Source: JBBRHF01 sp038223055 (GTDB taxonomy: Bacteria; Actinomycetota; Actinomycetes; JACCUZ01). From it: 35,928 bases of DNA. Where the stretch lies: assembly GCA_038223055.1 (NCBI GenBank), contig JBBRHF010000016.1:1-35928 (forward strand). The letters are read 5' to 3'. The number at the start of each line of letters is the position of its first letter. Within the stretch, counting starts at the first letter, position 1. Below, piece by piece: positions 1 through 7,895 of the stretch. The position numbers and the translations under genes were made by a program. The notes beneath the pieces are model-generated. The model did no database searches, had not been told where the DNA came from, and worked only from the letters and a program-made list of their open reading frames with translations.

Positions 1-714
1 ATCACCACCACCGGTGGGGTCACCTATCTCGCTCTGCGACCGCTGCTGGCCGACTTCGTCCTCTCGATGCCCAGGGGGGCGGCGGTCGTCTACCCCAAGG
101 ATGCCGGCCAGATTGTCCATATGGCGGACATCTTTCCCGGGGCGAGGGTCGTCGAGGCGGGGGTCGGGTCCGGCGCCCTCACGATGTCGCTGCTGCGGGC
201 GGTCGGGGACGAGGGGCTCGTCGCGTCGTACGAACGACGCGCCGACTTCGCCGCCGTCGCCACAGCCAACATCGAGTCCTTCTTCGGCGGAACCCACCCA
301 GCCTGGCGGCTCACCGTCGGCGACCTCGTCGAGTCGCTCGACCAGACCGAGGTCGACCGGGTCGTGCTGGACATGCTGGCTCCCTGGGAGACCCTCGACG
401 CCGTGTCGCAGGCGCTCGTCCCGGGGGGTGTGATCATCGCCTACGTCGCGACGGCGACCCAGTTGTCCCGCACGGCCGAGGCGCTGCGCGCTCACGGCAC
501 GTTCACCGAGCCCGCCGCGTGGGAGTCGCTGGTCCGCGGCTGGCACCTCGAAGGCCTGGCGGTGCGCCCGGAGCACCGCATGGTCGGGCACACCGGATTC
601 CTGCTGACCTCGCGCCGGCTCGCGGACGGTGTGCCGCCGCCGCTGCGGCGGCGCCGGCCGGCGAAGGGGATGTCCGCCGACGTGCCGCCGACGGGGGATT
701 CCGCGGCGGGATAG
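1..714 (+). CDS. trmI: tRNA (adenine-58-N1)-methyltransferase, 5'-truncated by the window edge
   Basis: This is the C-terminal part of the SAM-dependent enzyme that methylates N1 of adenine 58 in the tRNA T-loop. The reading frame is open from base 1, so the N-terminus lies outside the window. Visible are the YPKDAGQIV segment and the SAM-binding loop VVEAGVGSGALT, both typical of TrmI, followed by LDMLAPWETL, which matches the family's catalytic-Asp motif region (DLPxPW-like). The C-terminus is basic and ends at a TAG just before the arc promoter region. In actinobacteria trmI commonly sits directly upstream of the ARC/Mpa ATPase, which agrees with the neighbour here. The family call is confident; the start cannot be seen. 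Confidence 0.93.
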   Translation: MTTTGGVTYLALRPLLADFVLSMPRGAAVVYPKDAGQIVHMADIFPGARVVEAGVGSGALTMSLLRAVGDEGLVASYERRADFAAVATANIESFFGGTHPAWRLTVGDLVESLDQTEVDRVVLDMLAPWETLDAVSQALVPGGVIIAYVATATQLSRTAEALRAHGTFTEPAAWESLVRGWHLEGLAVRPEHRMVGHTGFLLTSRRLADGVPPPLRRRRPAKGMSADVPPTGDSAAG

Positions 715-794
715 GGACGGCGGACGGACGACCGGGAACGGTGACGGCCCCCGACGACTCACGAGGTCGGCGTCACCTCGGGGCATGGCGACGG

Positions 795-800
795 TAGGGT
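795..800 (+). promoter_or_regulatory. candidate -10 hexamer (TAGGGT) for arc
   Basis: TAGGGT lies in the trmI-arc gap. The expected transcription start is about 7-8 nt downstream, at the ATG of a 53-codon leader frame (808). The arc start itself lies about 40 nt further on behind its own Shine-Dalgarno sequence. No convincing -35 box was seen. Confidence 0.45.
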
Positions 801-807
801 CGTCCCG

Positions 808-969
808 ATGGCTCTCGACCAGGAGCCCTCCTCGAGGGAGGTGACACCGTGGCTGCCTCAGATCATCCAGTCGGGGAGTCGCATGGCGGAGCGTCCCGAC
901 GCTCCGATGAGCTCGCCCACCAGGTCGAGGCGCTGCAGGACGAGGTGGAGGTCCTGCGTCGGCGGCTGA
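808..969 (+). other. possible leaderless leader ORF overlapping the start of arc
   Basis: An ATG lies 7 nt after the TAGGGT hexamer and opens a 53-codon frame. It runs through the arc ribosome-binding site and start and ends inside arc in a different frame. The first residues are MALDQEPSSREVTPWLPQ. No family is recognised. It could be translated from a leaderless mRNA and affect arc initiation, or it could be chance in G+C-rich DNA. Its only support is the position of the promoter-like hexamer. Confidence 0.25.
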
Positions 970-2618
970 CCGAGTCGCCACGCCACCTGCGCGCTCTGGA
1001 AGAGCGACTCGCCGACCTGCAGACAAACCTTGCATCGGTCACAACACAGAACGAACGGCTCGTGAGCACCCTCAAGGAGGCTCGCGACCAGATCGTCGCG
1101 CTCAAGGACGAGGTCGACCGGCTCGCTCAGCCGCCGGCCGGTTTCGGCACCTTCATTCAGCGCAACGACGACGACACCATCGACATCTTCACCGGGGGAC
1201 GCAAGCTGCGGGTCGCGTGCAGCCCGAGCATCCAGCTCGACGACCTGCGCCGCGGCCAGGAGGTCATGCTCAACGAGGCGATGAACGTCGTTGCCGCCTT
1301 CGCCTTCGAGTCCGTCGGCGAGGTCGTGACACTCAAGGAGGTGCTCGCCGACGGGGAGCGGGCCCTCGTCGTCGGGCACACCGACGAGGAGAAGGTCGTC
1401 CGGCTGGCGGAGCCGCTGCGCGGGGACAAGTTGCGGGTCGGCGAGTCGCTGCTGCTGGAGCCCCGTTCGAACTACGTCTACGAGCGCATCCCCAAGTCCG
1501 AGGTGGAGGAGCTCGTCCTCGAAGAGGTCCCGGACATCGACTACTCCTTGATCGGCGGCCTGGCCGCCCAGATCGAAATGATCCGCGACGCCGTCGAGCT
1601 GCCCTACCTGCACCCCGAGCTGTTCAAGGAGCACAAGCTGCGCCCGCCCAAGGGTGTCCTGCTCTACGGCCCGCCCGGGTGTGGCAAGACGCTGATCGCC
1701 AAGGCGGTCGCCAACTCGCTGGCCAAGAAGGTCGCCGAGGTCACCGGGAGGCCGGAGGGGCGCTCGTTCTTCCTCAACATCAAGGGCCCAGAGCTGCTCA
1801 ACAAATACGTCGGGGAGACCGAGCGCCAGATCCGGCTGGTGTTCTCCCGGGCCCGGGAGAAAGCCTCGGAAGGCACGCCGGTCATTGTGTTCTTCGACGA
1901 GATGGAGTCGCTGTTCCGCACCCGCGGGTCGGGCGTGTCCTCCGACGTCGAGAACACCATCGTCCCGCAGCTGCTGGCCGAGATCGACGGCGTCGAGGGC
2001 CTGGAGAACGTCCTGGTGATCGGTGCGTCCAACCGCGAGGACATGATCGACCCGGCCATCCTGCGGCCGGGCCGGCTCGACGTGAAGATCAAGATCGAGC
2101 GGCCGGACGCCGAGTCGGCGCGCGACATCTTCTCGAAATACATCACCGCCGACCTGCCCCTGCACGCCGACGATCTCCGGGAGAACGGCGAGGATCCGGT
2201 CGCCACCGTCGGAGCGATGATCCTTCGCACGGTCGAGCGGATGTATTCCGAGCTCGATGAGAACCGGTTCCTCGAGGTCACCTATGCCAACGGGGACAAG
2301 GAGGTCCTTTACTTCAAGGACTTCAACTCCGGCGCCATGATCCAGAACATCGTCGATCGGGCCAAGAAGATGGCGATCAAGGACCTGCTCGACCTCGGTC
2401 AGCGGGGCATCCGGATCGCCCACCTGCTGGCGGCCTGCGTCGATGAGTTCAAGGAGAACGAGGACCTGCCCAACACCACCAACCCCGACGACTGGGCCCG
2501 CATCTCCGGCAAGAAGGGCGAGCGCATCGTCTACATCCGCACCCTCATCCAGGGCAAGCAGGGCACCGAGGCAGGCCGGTCCATCGACACGGTGGCCAAC
2601 ACCGGCCAGTACCTCTAG
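849..2618 (+). CDS. arc: proteasome-activating AAA ATPase ARC/Mpa
   Basis: This 589-aa hexameric AAA+ ATPase recognises pupylated proteins, unfolds them and feeds them into the 20S proteasome. In order it has an N-terminal coiled coil (about residues 15-95) that binds Pup, two OB-type domains (about 97-240), and the AAA module with Walker A GPPGCGKT (274-281), Walker B VIVFFDEM (345-352) and the IGASNREDMIDPAILRPGR segment. The C-terminal GQYL carries the penultimate Tyr that docks into the proteasome alpha ring. The length is close to that of mycobacterial Mpa (609 aa). The GTG start follows GGGAGG with 7-nt spacing. It lies directly upstream of dop, in the usual order. A promoter-like TAGGGT and an overlapping leader frame lie just upstream. 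Confidence 0.97.
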   Translation: MAASDHPVGESHGGASRRSDELAHQVEALQDEVEVLRRRLTESPRHLRALEERLADLQTNLASVTTQNERLVSTLKEARDQIVALKDEVDRLAQPPAGFGTFIQRNDDDTIDIFTGGRKLRVACSPSIQLDDLRRGQEVMLNEAMNVVAAFAFESVGEVVTLKEVLADGERALVVGHTDEEKVVRLAEPLRGDKLRVGESLLLEPRSNYVYERIPKSEVEELVLEEVPDIDYSLIGGLAAQIEMIRDAVELPYLHPELFKEHKLRPPKGVLLYGPPGCGKTLIAKAVANSLAKKVAEVTGRPEGRSFFLNIKGPELLNKYVGETERQIRLVFSRAREKASEGTPVIVFFDEMESLFRTRGSGVSSDVENTIVPQLLAEIDGVEGLENVLVIGASNREDMIDPAILRPGRLDVKIKIERPDAESARDIFSKYITADLPLHADDLRENGEDPVATVGAMILRTVERMYSELDENRFLEVTYANGDKEVLYFKDFNSGAMIQNIVDRAKKMAIKDLLDLGQRGIRIAHLLAACVDEFKENEDLPNTTNPDDWARISGKKGERIVYIRTLIQGKQGTEAGRSIDTVANTGQYL

Positions 2619-2657
2619 GTAACCCACGCAGGTGGCCTAAAACCGGACCCCAGCACG

Positions 2658-2663
2658 TAGGCT
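2658..2663 (+). promoter_or_regulatory. candidate leaderless -10 hexamer (TAGGCT) for dop
   Basis: TAGGCT ends 6 nt before the dop ATG and there is no Shine-Dalgarno sequence between them. This places the predicted transcript start at or next to the start codon, the arrangement of an actinobacterial leaderless promoter. Confidence 0.5.
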
Positions 2664-2669
2664 TCCGGC

Positions 2670-4184
2670 ATGACCGTCTGGCGCGTGGTGGGGACCGAGA
2701 CGGAGTACGGCATCTCGGTCCCGGGCAACCCCTCGGCCAACGCTATGCTCATCTGCTCGCAGGTGGTGAACGCCTACTCCCCGCCCACGTCGGTGCGTGC
2801 CCGCCGGACCCGGTGGGACTTCGAGGAGGAGAGTCCGTTGCGCGACGCGCGCGGGTTCGACCTGGCGCGGGACATCGCCGACCCCAGCCAGCTCACCGAC
2901 GAGGAGGTCGGGCTGGCCAACGTGATCCTCACCAACGGTGCCCGGCTCTACGTCGACCACGCCCACCCGGAGTTCTCCTCGCCCGAGTGCACTAACCCCC
3001 GCGACGCCGTGCTCTGGGACAAGGCGGGGGAGCGGATCATGGCTGAGGCCTCCCGCCGGGCTGCTCAGATCCCCGGCACCGCGCCCATCAGCCTCTACAA
3101 GAACAACACCGACAACAAGGGTGCCTCCTACGGCACGCACGAGAACTACCTCATGCGCCGGGAGACCCCGTTTGCCGACATCGTCAAGCACCTCACACCG
3201 TTCTTCGTGTCCCGGCAGGTCGTCTGCGGGTCGGGCCGGGTCGGCATCGGGCAAGACGGCCGGGGCGACGGGTTCCAGATCTCGCAGCGGGCCGACTACT
3301 TCGAGGTCGAGGTCGGCCTGGAGACCACTCTCAAGCGCCCCATCATCAACACCCGGGACGAGCCGCACGCCGTGGCGGACAAATATCGCCGGCTGCACGT
3401 CATCATCGGGGACGCCAACCTCGCTGAGGTCTCGACCTACCTGAAGGTCGGCACCACCAGCCTCGTGCTGGCCATGATCGAGGACAACTTCCTCTCCGGT
3501 GACCTCGGCGTCGAGCGGCCGGTGGCGACCCTGCACGCCGTGTCCCACGACCCGTCGCTCAAGGCTCTCGTGACCCTTCGGTCCGGCCGCACGCTGACGG
3601 CGGTGCAACTGCAGATGGAATACGCCGAGCAGGCGCGCAAGTACGTCGAGGACCGCTACGGCTCGGACACCGACGACATGACCCGCGACGTGCTCGACCG
3701 GTGGGAGTCTGTGCTCGTCCGGCTGGAGACCAACCCGATGTCGTTGACCCGCGAGCTGGACTGGGTGGCGAAGAAGGCAATCCTGGAGGGCTACCGGGCC
3801 CGTGACGGGCTCGCCTGGGAAGCCCCCCGACTGGCAGCCGTGGACTTGCAATACTCCGACGTACGGGCCGAGAAGGGTCTCTACAACCGGCTCGCCGCCT
3901 CCGACCGGTTCGACCGGATCGTGACCGAGGAGGAGGTGACCCGGGCCATCACGGCGCCTCCCGAGGATACTCGGGCCTACTTCCGCGGTCGCTGCCTCGC
4001 GCAATACGCCGACGAGGTCGCGGCCGCCTCCTGGGACTCGGTGATCTTCGACCTGCCCGGGCGTGACTCGCTGCAACGGGTGCCCACCCTCGAGCCGCTG
4101 CGGGGCACGAAGGAGCACGTCGGCGCCCTGCTGGACCGCTGCCGGACGGCGCAAGAGCTCGTCGACGCGATCACCGGCGCCTGA
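2670..4184 (+). CDS. dop: Pup deamidase/depupylase Dop
   Basis: Dop converts the C-terminal Gln of Pup to Glu so that it can be ligated, and it also removes Pup from substrates. It belongs to the carboxylate-amine ligase superfamily with a glutamine-synthetase-like fold. The 504-aa protein starts with VVGTETEYGIS (ATP/Mg-binding beta strand). It has the nucleophilic Asp in LYVDHAHPE (about D96) and, before it, the inserted segment (about residues 40-80, rich in charged residues) that distinguishes Dop from PafA. Further matches to PafA include YKNNTD, HENYL and NTRDEPHA. The substrate Pup downstream ends in Gln, so Dop's deamidase activity is needed here. The ATG appears leaderless. It is followed by pup after a 76-nt gap. 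Confidence 0.97.
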   Translation: MTVWRVVGTETEYGISVPGNPSANAMLICSQVVNAYSPPTSVRARRTRWDFEEESPLRDARGFDLARDIADPSQLTDEEVGLANVILTNGARLYVDHAHPEFSSPECTNPRDAVLWDKAGERIMAEASRRAAQIPGTAPISLYKNNTDNKGASYGTHENYLMRRETPFADIVKHLTPFFVSRQVVCGSGRVGIGQDGRGDGFQISQRADYFEVEVGLETTLKRPIINTRDEPHAVADKYRRLHVIIGDANLAEVSTYLKVGTTSLVLAMIEDNFLSGDLGVERPVATLHAVSHDPSLKALVTLRSGRTLTAVQLQMEYAEQARKYVEDRYGSDTDDMTRDVLDRWESVLVRLETNPMSLTRELDWVAKKAILEGYRARDGLAWEAPRLAAVDLQYSDVRAEKGLYNRLAASDRFDRIVTEEEVTRAITAPPEDTRAYFRGRCLAQYADEVAAASWDSVIFDLPGRDSLQRVPTLEPLRGTKEHVGALLDRCRTAQELVDAITGA

Positions 4185-4214
4185 GCCTGGAAAACCTTCG
4201 TCCCCGCGGGCGGC

Positions 4215-4220
4215 TAGGGT
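4215..4220 (+). promoter_or_regulatory. candidate -10 hexamer (TAGGGT) for pup-prcB-prcA
   Basis: TAGGGT lies in the dop-pup gap. A start about 7 nt downstream would give a leader of about 33 nt that contains the AGGAGG ribosome-binding site of pup. An internal promoter of this kind would let the small, abundant Pup be expressed apart from dop. Confidence 0.45.
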
Positions 4221-4260
4221 CGGTCCCGAGCACGCGCAAGTCACCCGGCCAGGAGGTTCC

Positions 4261-4470
4261 ATGCCATCGAAGGACACCGGCGGTCAGAAGCGCACCGGCA
4301 AGGCCTCCGCGGAGGTCGACGAGGTCGCCACCGAGACCACGCCCGACGTCGCCGAGCGCAAGGAGAAGCTCGACCAGGACATCGACGCCATCCTCGATGA
4401 GATCGACGAGGCGCTCGAGGAGAACTCCGAGGACTTCGTGCGAGGTTTCATCCAGAAGGGTGGCCAGTAG
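4261..4470 (+). CDS. pup: prokaryotic ubiquitin-like protein Pup
   Basis: Pup is the 69-aa intrinsically disordered tag that is joined through its C-terminal side chain to lysines of proteins destined for the proteasome. The sequence is very acidic with a Lys-rich N-terminus. The ARC-binding helical segment is LDQDIDAILDEIDEALEEN and the C-terminus is FVRGFIQKGGQ. It ends in GGQ, not GGE, so it must be deamidated by Dop before PafA can use it. The N-terminal disordered part is what ARC pulls on to start unfolding. The start follows a strong AGGAGG at 4251-4256. prcB begins 3 nt after its stop, so the genes are almost certainly co-transcribed. Confidence 0.98.
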   Translation: MPSKDTGGQKRTGKASAEVDEVATETTPDVAERKEKLDQDIDAILDEIDEALEENSEDFVRGFIQKGGQ

Positions 4471-4473
4471 CGC

Positions 4474-5310
4474 GTGGCGCTCGATGATGCCCGTCTTCCG
4501 GCTGCCTACTTCACCTCCGGCAGCTCGTCGTTCGCCGAGTTCCTCGGCGCGCACGCACCCGAGCTGCTGCCCGGCCGGCGCACCCCACCGGCGACGGCGG
4601 TGACCACCGAGGCCCCGCACGGCACGACCATCGTCGCCCTCAGCTTCTCCGGTGGCGTGGTCATGGCCGGCGACCGGCGCGCCACGATGGGCAACTACAT
4701 CGCCCAACGCGACATCGAGAAGGTCTTCCACGCCGATGACTACTCGTGCGTCGGCATCGCCGGCACCGCGGGGATCGCCATCGAGATGGTGCGGCTGTTC
4801 CAGGTCGAGCTCGAGCATTACGAGAAGATCGAGGGGACGACGCTGTCCCTCGAGGGCAAGGCCAACCGGCTCGCCATGATGATCCGCAACAACCTCGGCA
4901 TGGCCATGCAGGGCCTGGCCGTCGTGCCGCTGTTCGCCGGCTTCGACCTCGAGACCGACAAGGGCCGCATGTTCAGCTACGACGTGACCGGCGGGCGCTA
5001 CGAGGAGCACCAGTTCTACTCCGTCGGCTCGGGCTCGGTGTTCGCCCGCGGAGCGTTGAAGAAGCTCTGGCACGAGGGGCTGTCGGGCGACGACGCAACC
5101 CTGTGTGCCGTGCAGGCCCTCTACGACGCGGCCGACGAGGACTCCGCCACTGGCGGTCCCGACCTCACCCGCCGGTTGTTCCCGGTCGTGGTCACTGTCA
5201 GCGCCGAGGGCTACCGGCGCCTGTCCGACGACGAGGTCGGTGCCCACGTCGAGACCGTTCTCGCCGGTCGGATGTCCAACCCCGGCGGCCCGCCCGCCCC
5301 GCTGCGATGA
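4474..5310 (+). CDS. prcB: 20S proteasome beta subunit PrcB
   Basis: This is the catalytic subunit of the 20S core particle, 278 aa including a 50-residue propeptide. Self-cleavage at Gly50-Thr51 (PHG/TTIVAL) exposes the N-terminal Thr nucleophile. In mature numbering Thr1, Asp17 (MAGDRR) and Lys33 (DIEK) are all present, so the enzyme should be active. The propeptide is of the usual actinobacterial length and blocks the site until assembly. The GTG start is 3 nt after the pup stop. No separate strong ribosome-binding site is visible, so translational coupling to pup is likely. prcA follows after 28 nt, as expected for an equimolar alpha7-beta7-beta7-alpha7 particle. Confidence 0.97.
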   Translation: MALDDARLPAAYFTSGSSSFAEFLGAHAPELLPGRRTPPATAVTTEAPHGTTIVALSFSGGVVMAGDRRATMGNYIAQRDIEKVFHADDYSCVGIAGTAGIAIEMVRLFQVELEHYEKIEGTTLSLEGKANRLAMMIRNNLGMAMQGLAVVPLFAGFDLETDKGRMFSYDVTGGRYEEHQFYSVGSGSVFARGALKKLWHEGLSGDDATLCAVQALYDAADEDSATGGPDLTRRLFPVVVTVSAEGYRRLSDDEVGAHVETVLAGRMSNPGGPPAPLR

Positions 5311-5338
5311 TGATCCTCACGACAGAGGAGCGCATGCC

Positions 5339-6229
5339 GTGACCATGCCGTTCGGCTACGTCTCGCCCGAACAGATCATGAAGGACCGGGCCGACTACGC
5401 CCGAAAGGGCATCGCCCGCGGGCGCAGCGTCCTCGTCCTCGCCTACGACGCCGGCATCCTGTTCGTCGCTGAGAACCCGTCCCGGGCGCTGCACAAGATC
5501 AGCGAGATCTACGACCGGATCGCGTTCGCCGCGGTGGGCAAGTACAACGAGTTCGAGAACCTGCGCATCGCGGGGGTGCGCCTGGCAGACATGCGGGGCT
5601 ACTCCTACGACCGGCGCGACGTCACCGGCCGGGGCCTGGCCAACGCCTACGCCCAGACCCTCGGCACCATCTTCACCCAGGAATCCAAGCCCTACGAGGT
5701 GGAGATCGTCGTCGCCGAGGTGGGGCAGACCGCGGAGAGCGACCAGATCTACCGGCTCACCTACGACGGCTCCGTCGCCGACGAGCACGGCTACGTCGCG
5801 ATGGGCGGGCAGGCCGAGGCCAACTCCCAGGCGTTGCAGCAGCGCTACGTCGACGGCATGTCCCTGACCGGGGCGCTGGCCGTGGCCGTCGAGCTGCTCG
5901 GCAAGGACCCCGTCAGCGGCGAGCAACGCGCGCTCACGCCCGACCAGCTCGAGGTCGCCATCCTGGACCGGGCCCGGCCCCGGCGAACGTTCCGGCGCCT
6001 GACCGGGGCCGCGCTCAGCGCTCTGTTGGCATCCTCCGCTGGGGCCGCGGCCTCGGCCTCGGCCACCGCAGAAGCGGACCGCCGGGGCGAGCCGGCACCG
6101 GTGGGAGGCCTCGTCCCGGACGAGCGCGAGCAGTCCCCACCCACCTCCCTCGCCGGTGGGGCGCGGGAGCCGGCGGGCCCGGGCGCCCCCCCGACCGGCC
6201 CCGCCCCGCCGGGGAACCCCGAGGCGTGA
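5339..6229 (+). CDS. prcA: 20S proteasome alpha subunit PrcA
   Basis: This subunit forms the outer gating rings that bind the C-termini of ARC. It starts MTMPFGYVSPEQIMKDRADYARKG, the N-terminal gate and H0 helix of actinobacterial alpha subunits. The GTG at 5339 was chosen because AGAGGAG ends 8 nt upstream; the ATG at 5345 is an alternative. The proteasome fold runs to about residue 214. It is followed by an 82-residue tail rich in Ala, Pro and Gly, which looks disordered and is longer than that of many homologues. The protein is 296 aa. Its stop overlaps the start of the Nudix gene (GTGA), which points to co-translation. Confidence 0.96.
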   Translation: MTMPFGYVSPEQIMKDRADYARKGIARGRSVLVLAYDAGILFVAENPSRALHKISEIYDRIAFAAVGKYNEFENLRIAGVRLADMRGYSYDRRDVTGRGLANAYAQTLGTIFTQESKPYEVEIVVAEVGQTAESDQIYRLTYDGSVADEHGYVAMGGQAEANSQALQQRYVDGMSLTGALAVAVELLGKDPVSGEQRALTPDQLEVAILDRARPRRTFRRLTGAALSALLASSAGAAASASATAEADRRGEPAPVGGLVPDEREQSPPTSLAGGAREPAGPGAPPTGPAPPGNPEA

Positions 6230-6789
6230 GTTCCTCGCCGCACGACGACGCCCGCATCCTGCGCGCGTGGGACCTGCTCAGCGAGGAACCGGGGGGCGGC
6301 ACCTGGCTGCCCATCGCCATCCGGCACTACCGGATGCCCGACGGCTCGGAGTCGGACTGGGAGATCCACGTCGCGCCCTACACGACGGTGGCGGTGCTCG
6401 CCCTCACCGGGCGCGGCGACGTCGTCCTGACCCGGCAATATCGCCCCGGTCCGGACGCGATCCTGCTCGACCTGCCCGGCGGCATCGTCGACGACGGTGA
6501 GGACATCGCCGCTGCGGCCCTGCGCGAGTTGCGCGAGGAGACCGGTTTCGGTGCTGACGTGGCCGAGGTCGTCGCCGCCTGCTGGGCCTTCGGGTCCTCG
6601 ACCTGGCGCCGCCACGTGGCCGTGGTCCGCAACGCCGAGCCGGTGGGCCCGGTCACGTCCTGGGGCGGCGACGAATATTGCGAGCCGGTCGTGGTCTCCC
6701 TCGCCGCGTTCCGCGCGCACCTGCGTACGGGGGAGAGCACCGACGTCGACCTCGGCTACCTCGCCCTGGACGCGGCCGGCCTGCTCTAG
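6226..6789 (+). CDS. Nudix hydrolase, ADP-ribose pyrophosphatase-like
   Basis: This 187-aa Nudix enzyme has an intact Nudix box, GX5EX7REUXEEXGU, at about residues 86-108 (core RELREETGF), where the acidic residues bind the metals. The preceding VLTRQYRPGPDAILLDLPGG resembles ADP-ribose or nucleoside-diphosphate-sugar pyrophosphatases (NudF-like). The true substrate cannot be read from sequence. The GTG start overlaps the prcA stop by 4 nt. It is therefore the last gene of the proteasome operon as seen here, but no direct role in pupylation is implied. The conserved block ends at its stop, where the degraded accessory segment begins. Confidence 0.88.
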   Translation: MSSSPHDDARILRAWDLLSEEPGGGTWLPIAIRHYRMPDGSESDWEIHVAPYTTVAVLALTGRGDVVLTRQYRPGPDAILLDLPGGIVDDGEDIAAAALRELREETGFGADVAEVVAACWAFGSSTWRRHVAVVRNAEPVGPVTSWGGDEYCEPVVVSLAAFRAHLRTGESTDVDLGYLALDAAGLL

Positions 6790-7147
6790 TCCTCACATCG
6801 TTGCCACCACAGCGAGGAGCCAAGGTCCCGTCAGCCGGGACGGGCAGATTTGAACTCGGCAGGGGCCGCGTCCACGACCTGAGCGACGGCTGCCGGACTC
6901 GTTCGTCCCACTGGTTTCGACGTGGCCATCGAGGTCCTGGAAAAGTCCCGATCGCGGTTGCAGTGGCCACGTGGCGCGAGTGTGCACGCCCAGTCGAAAT
7001 GTCCATGCAGCAGGTCGGCCGAGCCCCAATTGTGACTACGCCATCCGGCCGACATGACTATGCGCCGACTGATCCCTAAGCGAGACTGTTTGGCGGGCAC
7101 CGCAATCGCCGAGGTTCATTTGGGGCACCCGAAGGAGACATCCCACG
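6790..7147. other. non-coding stretch with a hairpin and tRNA-like sequence
   Basis: No convincing gene was found. A 6-bp hairpin (CCCGTC at 6827-6832, GACGGG at 6839-6844) lies about 40 nt after the Nudix stop and could help terminate the operon, but it has no T-rich tail. Read on the - strand, 6837-6910 resembles a decayed tRNA: 7-nt ends that can pair, about 70 nt apart, and a TTCAAAT T-loop. The T-stem does not pair, and no normal anticodon loop forms. Confidence 0.3.
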
Positions 7148-7262
7148 GTGAGAGTACGTCGGTCGATTCATGTGGTGCTGGCTGTGGTCGCAGCTGCGAC
7201 CGTCGCCGCCGCAACCACCGGGCAACCTACGCGAACACAACCCTCCGGGCGGCGCGTCGCGG
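7148..7262 (+). pseudogene. truncated gene: signal-peptide fragment
   Basis: A GTG preceded by AAGGAG (10-nt spacing) opens a frame whose first residues, MRVRRSIHVVLAVVAAATVA, look like a Sec signal peptide or N-terminal membrane helix. From about 7263 the same DNA encodes, on the opposite strand, part of an IstB-like protein. The rest of the secreted protein was probably lost when that sequence arrived. No family can be assigned to so short a fragment. The frame is open beyond this point but reads as the IstB shadow. Confidence 0.3.
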
Positions 7263-7450
7263 TTGACGGACACAGCGAGGCCCGGCGGGCGCCGCGGAGC
7301 CGCGCGAACAGCTTGTCGGCGCGGGCGAAGTGCACCCCATGCGGCGGCGGATGGCGATGTGCCCGAGCGCGGCTGCCAGGTGGGTCTTGCCGACCCCGAC
7401 CGGGCCCAGGACCAGCACGCCGTGGCCCGCCTCGGTGACCGCAGAGTTCG
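7263..7450 (-). pseudogene. IstB-like IS21-family helper ATPase, frameshifted fragment
   Basis: On the - strand the sequence reads VLVLGPVGVGKTHLAAALGH, an AAA+ Walker A region typical of IstB, the ATP-binding helper of IS21 transposases. A frame change near 7335 is needed to continue into VHFARADKLFARLRG, the next conserved stretch of IstB. Both ends of the gene are missing. There is no istA transposase beside it and no IS end was recognised. It is a relic of an IS21-type insertion, not an active element. Confidence 0.6.
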
Positions 7451-7506
7451 AAACCGCCCTGCTGGTTCAGAACGGGACGACCTCCGCGCCAAGGCCGCTC
7501 ACGCTC

Positions 7507-7701
7507 ATGCACCGACTGCTGTATGGGTTCGGGGTAGGTCTGGTGGTTCTGCTATCGGTGGGCGCGCTCAGCGACCTGCTTCTCGTGGCAACTGCCCCGG
7601 ATGACGTCCGACGTCACCTCGTCCGAGCGGTTATCGCGCTGATTGTCGCCCCCTTCATGCTTTTGCACTGCTTCCGGCCGGCCCGCGGGCAACGTCCATG
7701 A
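7507..7701 (+). CDS. small two-helix membrane protein
   Basis: This 64-aa protein has two predicted membrane helices (about residues 5-28 and 40-57) separated by a short charged linker, APDDVRRHL, and a basic tail. No family is recognised. Its stop overlaps the ATG of the next small membrane gene (ATGA), which supports both being real and co-translated. The ribosome-binding site is poor. It lies in a region of gene remnants, so it may be a surviving part of a larger lost locus. Confidence 0.45.
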   Translation: MHRLLYGFGVGLVVLLSVGALSDLLLVATAPDDVRRHLVRAVIALIVAPFMLLHCFRPARGQRP

Positions 7702-7895
7702 GTGCGAATCCCGGGCCGGTGCCGGGAACCCGGCGCGTTGCGCTGATCTTTCTGTTGTCCACAGTGGCGACGCTCGCGGTTCTGTTTCTTGTCAAAGGGA
7801 GCGTGGACGGCCAGACCGTCACCATCTCCCTCTCCGCGGCGGTAGCAGCTACCGCCGGTTGGTGGGCCGGCCTCCGTCGGCGTGCGCGACGGTAG
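7698..7895 (+). CDS. small two-helix membrane protein, second of a pair
   Basis: This 65-aa protein has two predicted transmembrane helices (about 13-32 and 41-60) joined by a short polar loop, and an Arg-rich end (RRRARR) consistent with a cytoplasmic C-terminus. The start overlaps the upstream stop by 4 nt. No homologue is recognised. The size, the pairing and the coupling to 7507-7701 suggest a two-component membrane unit of unknown role. Confidence 0.45.
   Translation: MSANPGPVPGTRRVALIFLLSTVATLAVLFLVKGSVDGQTVTISLSAAVAATAGWWAGLRRRARR

Noticed and set aside
858..2627. 589-codon frame antisense to arc
   Set aside because: Arc is certain on the other strand. The antisense frame is open because G+C-rich codons seldom give stops in this phase, and its protein is a low-complexity Leu/Gly/Asp/Val string with no motif.
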